Made by a program: the position numbers and the translations under genes
DNA from: Methanobacteriota archaeon
GTDB lineage: Archaea; Thermoplasmatota; Poseidoniia; Poseidoniales; Poseidoniaceae
Assembly (NCBI GenBank): GCA_018623995.1
Contig: JAAZUV010000030.1
Span: forward strand, 1-12,050
DNA length: 12,050 nucleotides
Reading direction: 5' to 3'
The notes under the pieces: model-generated
Database searches by the model: none
The model's input: the letters and a program-made list of their open reading frames with translations, nothing else
Told to the model about the DNA's origin: nothing
Shown here: positions 1 through 8,049 of the stretch, piece after piece
Position numbering within the stretch: the first letter of the stretch is position 1
Layout: the number at the start of each line of letters is the position of its first letter

Positions 1-453
1 ATGTTGCTACCAGCATTCCTTCTCTCACTCTCGCCTCAATTAGCCCTTGGTCGATTTTTAGGCGACCGAACCGATGAAGGCGTCGATGCCAGAACGACCT
101 ACCAATTCCTTGCAGCCATGTTTGGCTCCGCCATCCTTTGGCCATTCATGGCCTTCGTTGGCGCCGGAGTACTGTGGTTAAACTCCGGTGAGATCAACGC
201 AATCACATCAATCGATGTTCGCACAATGTTTGGGAACGAATCAATGCATCACGTTGGAGCTTTCGTCCTCCTTTATGTTTCTATGATTCCGCTCTTTTGG
301 GCATCTGGTAGGATGTTTGGATTTTGGTGGGACGGATATGTCGATGCTCGAAGAGCGTTTGCACGAATCCTTGTGAGCGGCCCCTACAAACAGACTCTCG
401 AAGAGAAGTTGAAGAATTTGAAAGGAGAACTCCAAAGCTCTCACGAGCGTTGA
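1..453 (+). CDS. Small membrane protein, probably the C-terminal part of a longer gene
   Basis: This frame is open from the first base of the window to a TGA at 451-453. The ATG at position 1 could be the true start or an internal methionine, so the 150 residues may be only the end of a protein. I see three hydrophobic stretches: residues 1-20, 36-60 and 83-103. A basic, amphipathic, probably helical tail follows (about 113-150, rich in K, R and E). Between the first two segments lies a polar patch with RTDEGVDARTTYQF. A hydrophobic Pro/Leu stretch, a basic-acidic turn, then a paired-helix region resembles the tails of bacterial PlsC/GPAT-type glycerolipid acyltransferases. The catalytic HxxxxD motif would lie upstream of the window, so this is only a guess. 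The next gene starts 30 bases downstream on the same strand. Confidence 0.6.
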   Translation: MLLPAFLLSLSPQLALGRFLGDRTDEGVDARTTYQFLAAMFGSAILWPFMAFVGAGVLWLNSGEINAITSIDVRTMFGNESMHHVGAFVLLYVSMIPLFWASGRMFGFWWDGYVDARRAFARILVSGPYKQTLEEKLKNLKGELQSSHER

Positions 454-483
454 GTTCAAAACACCCAAACGCTCCGGTTCATC

Positions 484-1110
484 ATGGTCGATTCCGGGCA
501 CGTCCAGCAAATCCGTCAGTGGCTTGCAAGTGAACGTCTCGAAATTCGAGACAAGAACGATCCTCGGGCAGATGCGCACTTTCTCGTTCGCTACCCTCCT
601 GGACCTCAAGGCCACATGTTCGCAGTCGTCCTACCAAAAGGAAGAGATCTCGTCTTTGTTTCGAGTATGACGCGAGTTGATTTAGGCCAACAAGAGCAGA
701 TGAAGGAGCACATGAGCGAAGAGCCAGAGGTCTGGTCAGAGTGGGTACATGAGTGCCGCCTTTCGCTCATGCGTGCAGAGCTCGACTGGGGCATCCATAT
801 GGGACATCAAGGCAAAGAAAAACCTGGGCCTCTCCAAGCATTCAATGTGAGTTTGCCAATATGGCATGATGGACTAAACAAGAATGTCCTCATGCACAGC
901 CTGCGTCGTCTTTGGCTCGCCAAGCTGAGCATGATTCATGAAATCAAATTCGCATACGGTCCCGGGAAAGGAGAACCCGGCCCTGTTGACGACTGGACAG
1001 AACAAAAGAAGCGCAAGCAACCTGAAGAAAGTGCACCAGAACCTGCTCAAATCGAGTACAACGATATGATGCCTTTCGGCACTGGATTGGATCCGGATGA
1101 ATGGGCTTGA
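484..1110 (+). CDS. Conserved hypothetical protein, DUF2299-like
   Basis: A 208-residue soluble protein with no signal peptide or membrane helix. The N-terminal 160 residues have the layout I associate with archaeal DUF2299 proteins: an opening helix (QQIRQWLASERLEI, 8-21), a beta segment ending in RYPP (36-39), further strands (HMFAVVLPKGRDLVFVSS, 44-61), then long helices (about 84-101 and 132-157) around a VSLPIWHDGLNKN stretch. That family has an alpha/beta fold and no established function. The last 50 residues are low-complexity (KKRKQPEESAPEPAQ) and end in an acidic tail, GLDPDEWA. The ATG at 484 lies 30 bases after the upstream stop and has no clear Shine-Dalgarno sequence; a later start is unlikely because the first helix begins at once. 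The family call is from memory of the pattern. That the gene is real is much surer than the name. Confidence 0.75.
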   Translation: MVDSGHVQQIRQWLASERLEIRDKNDPRADAHFLVRYPPGPQGHMFAVVLPKGRDLVFVSSMTRVDLGQQEQMKEHMSEEPEVWSEWVHECRLSLMRAELDWGIHMGHQGKEKPGPLQAFNVSLPIWHDGLNKNVLMHSLRRLWLAKLSMIHEIKFAYGPGKGEPGPVDDWTEQKKRKQPEESAPEPAQIEYNDMMPFGTGLDPDEWA

Positions 1111-1189
1111 ATGGCACATTTCGCCCGCTGTAATTTCTGACGCGTAAGGGTCGCGGTTAAGTAGTGGTGAAGGTTGCTTCAAGTCACAC

Positions 1190-1194
1190 AGGTG
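1190..1194 (+). promoter_or_regulatory. Shine-Dalgarno sequence choosing the start of the large surface protein
   Basis: AGGTG lies 5 bases before the ATG at 1200. The frame is also open upstream to a GTG at 1164, but that start would put 12 polar residues before the signal peptide and has no ribosome binding site. The ATG at 1200 gives a normal n-region (MRQTTK) directly before the hydrophobic core. Confidence 0.65.
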
Positions 1195-1199
1195 TTACT

Positions 1200-4100
1200 A
1201 TGCGTCAAACAACCAAATCGATTACCCTCGTCAGCCTTTTTCTTCTGTCCCTGTTCTCTGGAATGGTGATTGGAACTGAGCAAGCCGAAGCCTCTCAAGT
1301 CGTTATTACCGAAGCTGTTCGAATTGTTGACGGTGGTACGGCATCCGACAACCAGGCTGCAGTTGCATCAGACAGTGAAGGAAACGTTCACATTGTCTGG
1401 GCAAGGAATACGCAACACCTGTACTATTCCATGCTCTCTCCACGTGGTGAAACCCTGATTGATGCGACGCAAATCACAAACCCAGGACTCCACAAGGTTT
1501 GGCATCCAGACATGGTCATTGATGACAACGACCGAATCCACTTGGTTTGGGCAGACAAATCCGGTCAACACAAGATCATGTACACCTCGATTAACCCGTA
1601 TCTTGCACCTCTCGATGGAATGGCTGCAGAAGATACCGCGATTTCCGTCATCGACGATACCATCATCTCCATGCGTGCACAAGACCGTGACTGGCCATCC
1701 ATCGATGTTGACAGCCAAGGCAATCTCCACATCGCTTGGCAAGATTCCTACGATGAGTTGCAGCAATTCTTCAATCAACCCCAAATCTACTACTCTATGA
1801 TCCAACCTGAGTTTAGCGGCGGGACAGTCCTCACACTCTTCGAAGACACACTCCTGACTCCGATCATCGGACACAAGGGCCACCCAGACATCGTTGTCGA
1901 TTCAAACGATCTCGTCCAAATTGCATGGGACGACACCCGTGGTGGAAAGGTCGAACTCGTCTTCCTCGTCGACACATCTGGATCGATGTACTCCGAATGG
2001 GCTGACGTTTGTACGGTCATTTATGGCGGTAACTTCGCTGCAGGTGGCTACTTCCAAGGTCTCAAGCCAATGCTCCAAGAAGGAAACATGACGGTTTACG
2101 AAACCATCTATGGTCTTGGAAACACACTCCCAGGTGCTGCAAGCAGTGGTAACTGTGCAACGCACAACAAGAACGCCGGACCTCGTTCAACAGCTCTCGG
2201 TATCACACCAGGTGACGACTCAGGTGGTATCCGAAAACTCCCAGGAACCGTCTACAACGGCAACACGTACTCCGGATACTCCGGAGAGGACTGGGGTCCA
2301 GGAACCAACTGGGCATGTCTTTCATGGAAGGATGCACAAGGCAACGTTCCAGGCAACCCGCCTACTCAGGACGACCACAAGTGGAACCCGAACGCTACAA
2401 AGATCGCTATCCCGATTTCTGATGAAGGGCCAAAGGACGGTGACCCTGCACAGCAAGCGGACGATACGACTTCCATTGAGGAAGCACACGACAACTGCGT
2501 CAACGCAGGTGTCGTTCCAGTCGGAATGTACGGACAAACCTACGGCGGTGCCACAAGCGTTCAATCCCACTTCAAGGACCTGGCCCAGTGCCCGAACGGT
2601 GTCCAAAGCACAGCTGCTCGAAACTGCCCAGGTAACACCATCCGCTCAACAGACGCTGGCGGACAAGTTTACGAATTCCCATCCGGAAGCGGCGGTGCAA
2701 GCCAAATGTCGCTCCTCGTTGAAGCGATGGTTTACATCTCCACCAACAACTCACGTGAGATCTACATGTCCGTTCTCGACCCATATGGCAAGATGAACAA
2801 CGACCCAAGCTGGACGCCTGGTGTTTCCGGAACTGTTGCTCAGAACGGTGGCTACAGAGAAGACACCGGAAAGGGTTCTGAGGGACACCTTGTTGTTGTC
2901 AACGATACACGCGTCACGATTGATGACGCTTACTCGTTCCACCCATCGATTGGTGTTGACATGGAAGGCAACACGCACATTGCATGGATGGATGGACGTG
3001 ACTACGGTTTCGAAAAGGACGTCAACTACGAGATTTACTACACCAAGCTCCGACTCCAGGGTGCTGGAGAATTTGACGGCCGTGATGACGGTCTCTCCAC
3101 ATACGCCATCAAGAAGATCAACGATACACCGATTTCCAACGTTGAAACCAATGCTGGCCTGCCGCAGAACGCACCATGGGGCGGCAACTCCGTCTTCCCA
3201 TCCCTCCTCACGGATGATCAGAACCAAGTCCACATCGCATGGGTTGACTCTGGAAACACGTCTGCTGGAGAAGAACTTCTGTACGTGCGATTGAACCACA
3301 CGTCACTTGAAGGAGATGGACTCACCGCACTCGACCCTTGGGAAACCGTTGCCATCACCTCATGGTCCTCGAACAAACTTGGGCCAAACTCTGGTTACAA
3401 ACCGAGTATCGGTATGCCTCCAGCCTTCTCGAATGATTTAGGAAGCGGTGCGCACGTTGCTTGGTCGGATACCAACAAATGTAACGATGAAACCAACAAC
3501 AATCGTTTCACGATTTGTTACTCACACGTCCTAACCGGACAAGTCGATGTTGAATTTGACGATGGAGAGACGTTCTACCATGTGATTGAACCTGGTGAAC
3601 AAACCATCTACAATCTCACCATGAACAACTCCACACCGGGACCAAAAGACCTGGTAGCGGACTCCTACGGACTCAACATCACCGGTGTTCCAACAAACTG
3701 GACGGCAACGTTGTTCTTCGCTGACAATCATACTGCCATCTTCCCTGACACTGAAATTTTCCTCGAAGGCGGAGAATCGATTCGGTTCTATCTCCGTGTC
3801 CGAGCACCATCGATTTACCAGGCAAATGCCGACGAACTCGCAGAGATTCGTGTTGATGCAAAGTCCTACAAGGATCCAGCGATCCGTTCAGAAATCACAA
3901 CGCTCACCCTCATGGACGTTGTTCACGGAATTGATTTGGATGCATCGCACAGCGTTGCTGACGTGGAACAGGGCCAAACAGCCATCTTCTCGATTACGAT
4001 TACCAATACAGGAAACGTAGCAGATACATTCCTGTTCTGGGATCCTCAAACCCTTGAAGGACGTCAAGAATGGTTGCTTCCGTTTGCGTGGGACGTGAAC

Positions 4101-6209
4101 TTCCCGCTAAGTGTCCAACTCGATCCAAAGCAAACGGTCACCAAGAACCTCGAGATTAGCGTACCTACGTCCGAAGACCCCGGTGCGTTCGTCATCCTGC
4201 TCAAGGGATGGTCGGCAGGCGAGCCTGTCAAGTCCGTTGAGAAGGGAACCTACGACATCCTCGAACTCGGTGTCTTCGTTTCGATTCGTTCGTCCAACAA
4301 CATTGTGTTCAACATCACCGATCAGGAAGCCATCGTAACGCCGGCTCCTTATGCGCCGAATGCCTTGGACCCGAATTGCCATGTCTTTGAAATCGAGGTT
4401 GAGAAATACTTCGATACAGGCGATCTTGTCTTCACAACGCCAGGAACCACTGAAAACGATGAGAACTGGACAACGGAAGTCATCTTCCCGAACGGACTGA
4501 CGTTGAACCCAGACGGTGTCTCTTACCCGTGGGTTCTCATGTCCGGTGACGACTTCCGCATGCACGTGGTCAAGGTGAAAATCTGTGCTCCTGACGACGC
4601 TCCAGCTGGACTTGGAAAGGCCGTGACCATCAAGGCTCATCTGAAAGGATACCCGAAGATTTCAGCAGCGAAGATTTTGCAAGTCGATGTTGACCACGTC
4701 TACCGTTTGTCAACCGATGTTTCGCTTGTTGATAACGAGGCACTCACCGTCAATCCAGGTGATTCGATCATTCTCCCAACAACCGTGAACAACAACGGTA
4801 ACGGACCAGATCGCTTTGACTACACCCTTGCCCGTGTTACTGACGAGGCGGGTGTCGACGTTATCTGGGACATCACTGTTCCACGCAATACATTGGAAGA
4901 ACTGGATGCAGGCTCGTCACAGTCGTTTGACGTCCTCATGAACATCCCTCAGCAAGTACCTGCCGGAGACTACACCGTTGTTTTCCACACCAAGTCCGAA
5001 CAGAAGGACGAGGATGCAGCCGGCCGTATGACACGTTTGCGAGATGTTACAACACTCACTGTTACTGTACGTGAGTTCTACGACATGCAAATTTCAATGG
5101 ACCCAACCGTTGAGAACGATGTCAAGACATCTGCTCCCGGACGTGTTGTACGATTCATCGTCAACGTGACGAACGCTGGAAACGTCCCTGACGTGCCAAC
5201 GCTCGACAACCACACTTCCGACCGCTCTGGTACCGATATTACCGTCCAAGAGTTCCCAGGCATGGGTACGCTCGACGGATGGGATGTTTCGTGGAAGATC
5301 ATCCGACAAGTAGGACTCGATCTTGAAAGCGAGGAAGACTGTGTAGTAACAACCTCAACCGCTGCGTCCTACCCTGAGGATAGCTGTGTTTACCTTGCAG
5401 ACATCGACTCTTGGCGCCTTCCAGAAATGGCTCCATACGAAACCTACACAATGGTCGCTATTGTAGCCATCGATCCAGGTGCACAACTCACGACCCGAAG
5501 TCTTGGTCTGAAGGTTGTCTCAATGATGGGCAACGCTGAGCAAGGTGGAGACCATGATGATTCATCATCGTGGGTTGGAGACTTGTTGGATTCCAACGAG
5601 AAGATTGTAACAATCAATCTACGCGCACCAGACCTCGTTGTGCGATCAGCCTCTGTCGATTCTACATCGGCCGACGTTGGCGAATCCATCCCGATTCGTA
5701 TCGAGATTGCAAATACTGGTAACGTCCATGCTTCAGATATCGAAGTGATTCTCTGTGAATACGACGATGATGACATGATGACTGAAATTCGTAAGAACGA
5801 CAACATGTGCGACGAAGACAGCATCGTCATGCGTCAAATCATCGGTGCATTGGACAAGCCAGACGACTCACAAGATGAGCGTGTTATCGAGCTGTACATG
5901 CTCTACCCAGTTACTGCAGGTAGCAAGAACGTCTACGTTGTTGTTGACCCAGGCAACACGATTGTCGAAGCAAACGAAGGTGACAACGTTGTCCGAATCT
6001 CCCAAGAACTCGGTTCGTCGAACCCATTCTTGGATGTTGCCGGTGAAGTCGTAGGAAAGGTCGCACTTCCGAGTATGATCGTTCTCTTGACCTTCTCACT
6101 CTTTGGCGTCCTCTACCTTGTAGGACGAGGCCGACGAGCAGCAGTCAAGGACCGAATTGCTGAGCAATCGTCCTTGATGTCTGTTCTTGGTGATGAAGCA
6201 GACAACTGA
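1200..6209 (+). CDS. Giant cell-surface protein: beta-propeller with inserted VWA domain, Ig-like/CARDB stalk and C-terminal membrane anchor
   Basis: A 1669-residue secreted, membrane-anchored protein. Numbering from the ATG at 1200: a signal peptide (1-31, likely cleaved after AEA); seven repeats of the pattern PSI-x-VD-x-x-x-N-x-HIAW-x-D followed by IYYS (about 51-80, 102-133, 165-201, 228-249 plus 518-529, 580-618, 666-699 and 733-778), read as a seven-bladed propeller; a VWA domain (about 251-513) with the metal-site motif DTSGS (258-262) and a likely third motif ISDEGP around Asp408; about five Ig-like domains of NEW3 type (781-1475), several marked by N-x-G-N; a CARDB-like domain (1477-1604) ending in VDPGNTIVEANEGDN; one transmembrane helix (1623-1641), followed by GRGRR and a short cytoplasmic tail. 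The ligand is unknown; adhesion or substrate binding at the cell surface is inferred from VWA and CARDB families. I see no protease or glycosidase motif. All cysteines fall in even numbers per domain, and N-x-S/T sequons are frequent. Confidence 0.9.
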   Translation: MRQTTKSITLVSLFLLSLFSGMVIGTEQAEASQVVITEAVRIVDGGTASDNQAAVASDSEGNVHIVWARNTQHLYYSMLSPRGETLIDATQITNPGLHKVWHPDMVIDDNDRIHLVWADKSGQHKIMYTSINPYLAPLDGMAAEDTAISVIDDTIISMRAQDRDWPSIDVDSQGNLHIAWQDSYDELQQFFNQPQIYYSMIQPEFSGGTVLTLFEDTLLTPIIGHKGHPDIVVDSNDLVQIAWDDTRGGKVELVFLVDTSGSMYSEWADVCTVIYGGNFAAGGYFQGLKPMLQEGNMTVYETIYGLGNTLPGAASSGNCATHNKNAGPRSTALGITPGDDSGGIRKLPGTVYNGNTYSGYSGEDWGPGTNWACLSWKDAQGNVPGNPPTQDDHKWNPNATKIAIPISDEGPKDGDPAQQADDTTSIEEAHDNCVNAGVVPVGMYGQTYGGATSVQSHFKDLAQCPNGVQSTAARNCPGNTIRSTDAGGQVYEFPSGSGGASQMSLLVEAMVYISTNNSREIYMSVLDPYGKMNNDPSWTPGVSGTVAQNGGYREDTGKGSEGHLVVVNDTRVTIDDAYSFHPSIGVDMEGNTHIAWMDGRDYGFEKDVNYEIYYTKLRLQGAGEFDGRDDGLSTYAIKKINDTPISNVETNAGLPQNAPWGGNSVFPSLLTDDQNQVHIAWVDSGNTSAGEELLYVRLNHTSLEGDGLTALDPWETVAITSWSSNKLGPNSGYKPSIGMPPAFSNDLGSGAHVAWSDTNKCNDETNNNRFTICYSHVLTGQVDVEFDDGETFYHVIEPGEQTIYNLTMNNSTPGPKDLVADSYGLNITGVPTNWTATLFFADNHTAIFPDTEIFLEGGESIRFYLRVRAPSIYQANADELAEIRVDAKSYKDPAIRSEITTLTLMDVVHGIDLDASHSVADVEQGQTAIFSITITNTGNVADTFLFWDPQTLEGRQEWLLPFAWDVNFPLSVQLDPKQTVTKNLEISVPTSEDPGAFVILLKGWSAGEPVKSVEKGTYDILELGVFVSIRSSNNIVFNITDQEAIVTPAPYAPNALDPNCHVFEIEVEKYFDTGDLVFTTPGTTENDENWTTEVIFPNGLTLNPDGVSYPWVLMSGDDFRMHVVKVKICAPDDAPAGLGKAVTIKAHLKGYPKISAAKILQVDVDHVYRLSTDVSLVDNEALTVNPGDSIILPTTVNNNGNGPDRFDYTLARVTDEAGVDVIWDITVPRNTLEELDAGSSQSFDVLMNIPQQVPAGDYTVVFHTKSEQKDEDAAGRMTRLRDVTTLTVTVREFYDMQISMDPTVENDVKTSAPGRVVRFIVNVTNAGNVPDVPTLDNHTSDRSGTDITVQEFPGMGTLDGWDVSWKIIRQVGLDLESEEDCVVTTSTAASYPEDSCVYLADIDSWRLPEMAPYETYTMVAIVAIDPGAQLTTRSLGLKVVSMMGNAEQGGDHDDSSSWVGDLLDSNEKIVTINLRAPDLVVRSASVDSTSADVGESIPIRIEIANTGNVHASDIEVILCEYDDDDMMTEIRKNDNMCDEDSIVMRQIIGALDKPDDSQDERVIELYMLYPVTAGSKNVYVVVDPGNTIVEANEGDNVVRISQELGSSNPFLDVAGEVVGKVALPSMIVLLTFSLFGVLYLVGRGRRAAVKDRIAEQSSLMSVLGDEADN

Positions 6210-6214
6210 TCAAA

Positions 6215-6985
6215 TCAGCCAAGCCACCAACGAAGGCCAGGATTGTCGTCAATAGCGACAACTTCGCCTGAACGGTCTGAGCGCTGTTGCTCAACAAGTT
6301 CACGCACGCGTGACATGACCGCGGAGATATCGCTCTCACTGAGGTTGAGTTCTTTCGCCATCAACCCTAGGTCTGGTTTGATGCGAGGTGTTTCGATTAA
6401 TGCGTGAACCATGGTTCGTTGTGAGTAGTCTTCGAAGTCGGTATCAACTGCGGCCGAAACGCGTCCTCGTATTTGCTGATGTAAGGCAATGAGAGCGTCT
6501 CGTTGACGATCCAATTGTTCGAGTTGATCATTCAATTGTTCAAGATGAACCACGCCTTCTGTGACGCTGATCTTCTTTCGTCCACTTACCATTTCAGCAA
6601 TGGTTTGAGCTCCTCCTGGCAATCGGGAACTAAGTCGTAAAGGTCCTCCGGAAGGAAGTTTTCTCCGTTCAATTTTGAAAAGATCAGGGCCTAGATCGAC
6701 TCGAAGTGAGAATGCTTCACACACCCTGAAGATGGTTCGGGGGGGTCCACCTTTCTCACTTGGAACTTTCATTTTTTCAACGAGATTCCCTCGTTCCAAC
6801 TCCTTGAGATGCTTGACAATCGCCTGCTGGCTAACTCCAATTAAATCAGCCAATTGCATTGGGTAATGCGGTTCTCGAACCAGCCGTTCAAGAATCGACC
6901 GACGTGTCTTATTTTGAAGCAACATTAACGAGCGCTCTAGTTCGTCCATACTACTCAACCTGTAGTTAGGTAGAGACGGACTCAT
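6215..6985 (-). CDS. Winged-helix transcriptional regulator, ArsR-like, with coiled coil and second helical domain
   Basis: A 256-residue cytoplasmic protein, probably a DNA-binding regulator. From the ATG at 6985, residues 14-95 form a winged helix-turn-helix: LLQNKTRRSILERL, then the LADLIGVSQQAIVKHLKELE recognition region, then a wing with EKGGPPRTIFRV. This is the layout of archaeal ArsR-like regulators. Residues 145-178 are a predicted coiled coil (HLEQLNDQLEQLDRQR), suggesting a dimer. Residues 190-232 look like a second small helix-turn-helix (LGLMAKELNLSESDISAVMSRV). No metal-binding cysteine cluster is visible. The frame is open upstream to 7042, but that would overlap the preceding gene; 6985 leaves a 32-base gap. 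An ATG at 6949, just before the first helix, is also possible. It is last in the minus-strand series after top6B, top6A and a membrane protein, so it may be co-transcribed with them. Its target is unknown. Confidence 0.85.
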   Translation of the reverse strand: MSPSLPNYRLSSMDELERSLMLLQNKTRRSILERLVREPHYPMQLADLIGVSQQAIVKHLKELERGNLVEKMKVPSEKGGPPRTIFRVCEAFSLRVDLGPDLFKIERRKLPSGGPLRLSSRLPGGAQTIAEMVSGRKKISVTEGVVHLEQLNDQLEQLDRQRDALIALHQQIRGRVSAAVDTDFEDYSQRTMVHALIETPRIKPDLGLMAKELNLSESDISAVMSRVRELVEQQRSDRSGEVVAIDDNPGLRWWLG

Positions 6986-7017
6986 TTGAACTCGTCGGAG
7001 GTTCACAACTCCGGGAT

Positions 7018-8010
7018 TCAATCTTCGTCCCAGGACTGCCAATCTTCGTTGTTCGCAACTGGAATCTTCCGATCGGATTGTTTCACAGTCGTTCGCTCAA
7101 CAATCGGAGGCGTTGACGTCTGCTGAATTGCAGGCGAAGGGAATGGATCTGCAACGTGCTCACGCTGCTCTTCTTGTGGAGTTGCCGATTCGACATCACC
7201 TCGCATCAGTGCGTAGACCTGTTCGGTTGTCAACATACTACCTGCTTGTACATCTCGCGCACCATCCATTTGTTGGCTTGAAATGCTGTTGTCTGAATTC
7301 ATGTATTCACCTGTACGAACATCAAAATCAACGCCATCTGTTGCACCTTGATTCATTTTGTTGATTTGTTCTTGTACAACATCTGGTGTGAGATCGGTTA
7401 GTGGCATGATTTGGCCATCTGGGCCAACGACCATCATGAGATTCTGTTTTCGGTTTTGAGAAAATGCTTGGAGAACACCTGCTAATGGTAAAAGGAAGAT
7501 GCCTAGACAACACAGAGATCCTCCGACGTACACCATTGGCGAGTTCATAATATCACCTTCCATTGCATCGATCGAAGTGAGCCAAACGGTTTCGTTTGCA
7601 CATGCTCCTTCGCAATCGATTTGCATGAGATAATCTCCCTGAGTCAATTCCCACGAACCAAGGATGGTGTATTCAACACTTCCATCAGCAGACATAGCAC
7701 CCCAATCGAGTTTGCATTTCGATTCTTCAACTTCATCTTCAACATCCGAACCATTGACTTCAGACAGTGTTACAGTTCCTTCGAATCCTACGCCATATGC
7801 CCGGTAGCAACCAGATTCCTCGACATTCATGAGCTTCTGGTCTTCAGAACCGGCATCAAGTGAGCCGATGTTGTTGCGCTGTGGATCGAGAGCATCTCCA
7901 AGCGTATCCATTTGTCCGATGATGGTGATGCTCCCGATGACAAAACATACCATCGAAGCGATGAGAATACGAAGCGGCCACGGGTTCTTTTTGCCGCTCT
8001 CCATGCTCAT
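7018..8010 (-). CDS. Hypothetical membrane protein, two transmembrane helices
   Basis: I do not recognise a family. From the ATG at 8010 the protein has 330 residues: a short basic N-terminus (SGKKNPWP), a first membrane helix (about 13-32), an acidic extracytoplasmic domain (33-157) with four cysteines (68, 99, 133, 137) and two N-glycosylation sequons, a second helix (158-182) containing a Cys-Cys pair, and a long polar tail (183-330). The domain looks beta-rich (GTVTLSEV, SVEYTILGSWELTQGDYLMQI). The tail starts with VVGPDGQIMPLTDLTPDVV, includes a helix LTTEQVYALMRGDV, then is Pro/Gln/Thr-rich and ends in the acidic NEDWQSWDED. A GTG at 8022 and an ATG at 8004 are alternative starts; GAGGAG at 8027-8022 lies 11 bases before 8010. 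It sits 39 bases after top6A and 32 before the regulator, so it is probably in the same transcript. Confidence 0.8.
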   Translation of the reverse strand: MSMESGKKNPWPLRILIASMVCFVIGSITIIGQMDTLGDALDPQRNNIGSLDAGSEDQKLMNVEESGCYRAYGVGFEGTVTLSEVNGSDVEDEVEESKCKLDWGAMSADGSVEYTILGSWELTQGDYLMQIDCEGACANETVWLTSIDAMEGDIMNSPMVYVGGSLCCLGIFLLPLAGVLQAFSQNRKQNLMMVVGPDGQIMPLTDLTPDVVQEQINKMNQGATDGVDFDVRTGEYMNSDNSISSQQMDGARDVQAGSMLTTEQVYALMRGDVESATPQEEQREHVADPFPSPAIQQTSTPPIVERTTVKQSDRKIPVANNEDWQSWDED

Positions 8011-8021
8011 TCGATTCGCCA

Positions 8022-8027
8022 CTCCTC
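8022..8027 (-). promoter_or_regulatory. Shine-Dalgarno-like sequence before the two-helix membrane protein
   Basis: On the minus strand GAGGAG ends 11 bases before the ATG at 8010. It overlaps the first base of the alternative GTG start at 8022 and so argues against that start. Confidence 0.4.
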
Positions 8028-8049
8028 AAAGAAGCCTCGCTTTTTCCTT

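Noticed and set aside
1164..1199. Twelve-codon N-terminal extension of the surface protein from a GTG at 1164
   Set aside because: The ATG at 1200 has AGGTG 5 bases upstream and starts a normal signal peptide; the extension is polar and has no ribosome binding site.
2110..2796. A 228-codon open frame on the plus strand, and others on both strands inside the surface protein gene (for example 1368-1883 and 4107-4640 minus)
   Set aside because: They lie fully inside a gene with clear domains, have low-complexity Thr/Ser/Arg-rich or Val/Arg/Cys-rich composition and show no recognisable motif. They are by-products of codon bias in the real frame.
6996..7013. Small inverted repeat CGGAG...CTCCG between the membrane protein and the regulator
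   Set aside because: The stem is only five pairs plus two across a bulge, with no following T run. It could attenuate or be chance; not enough to call a terminator.
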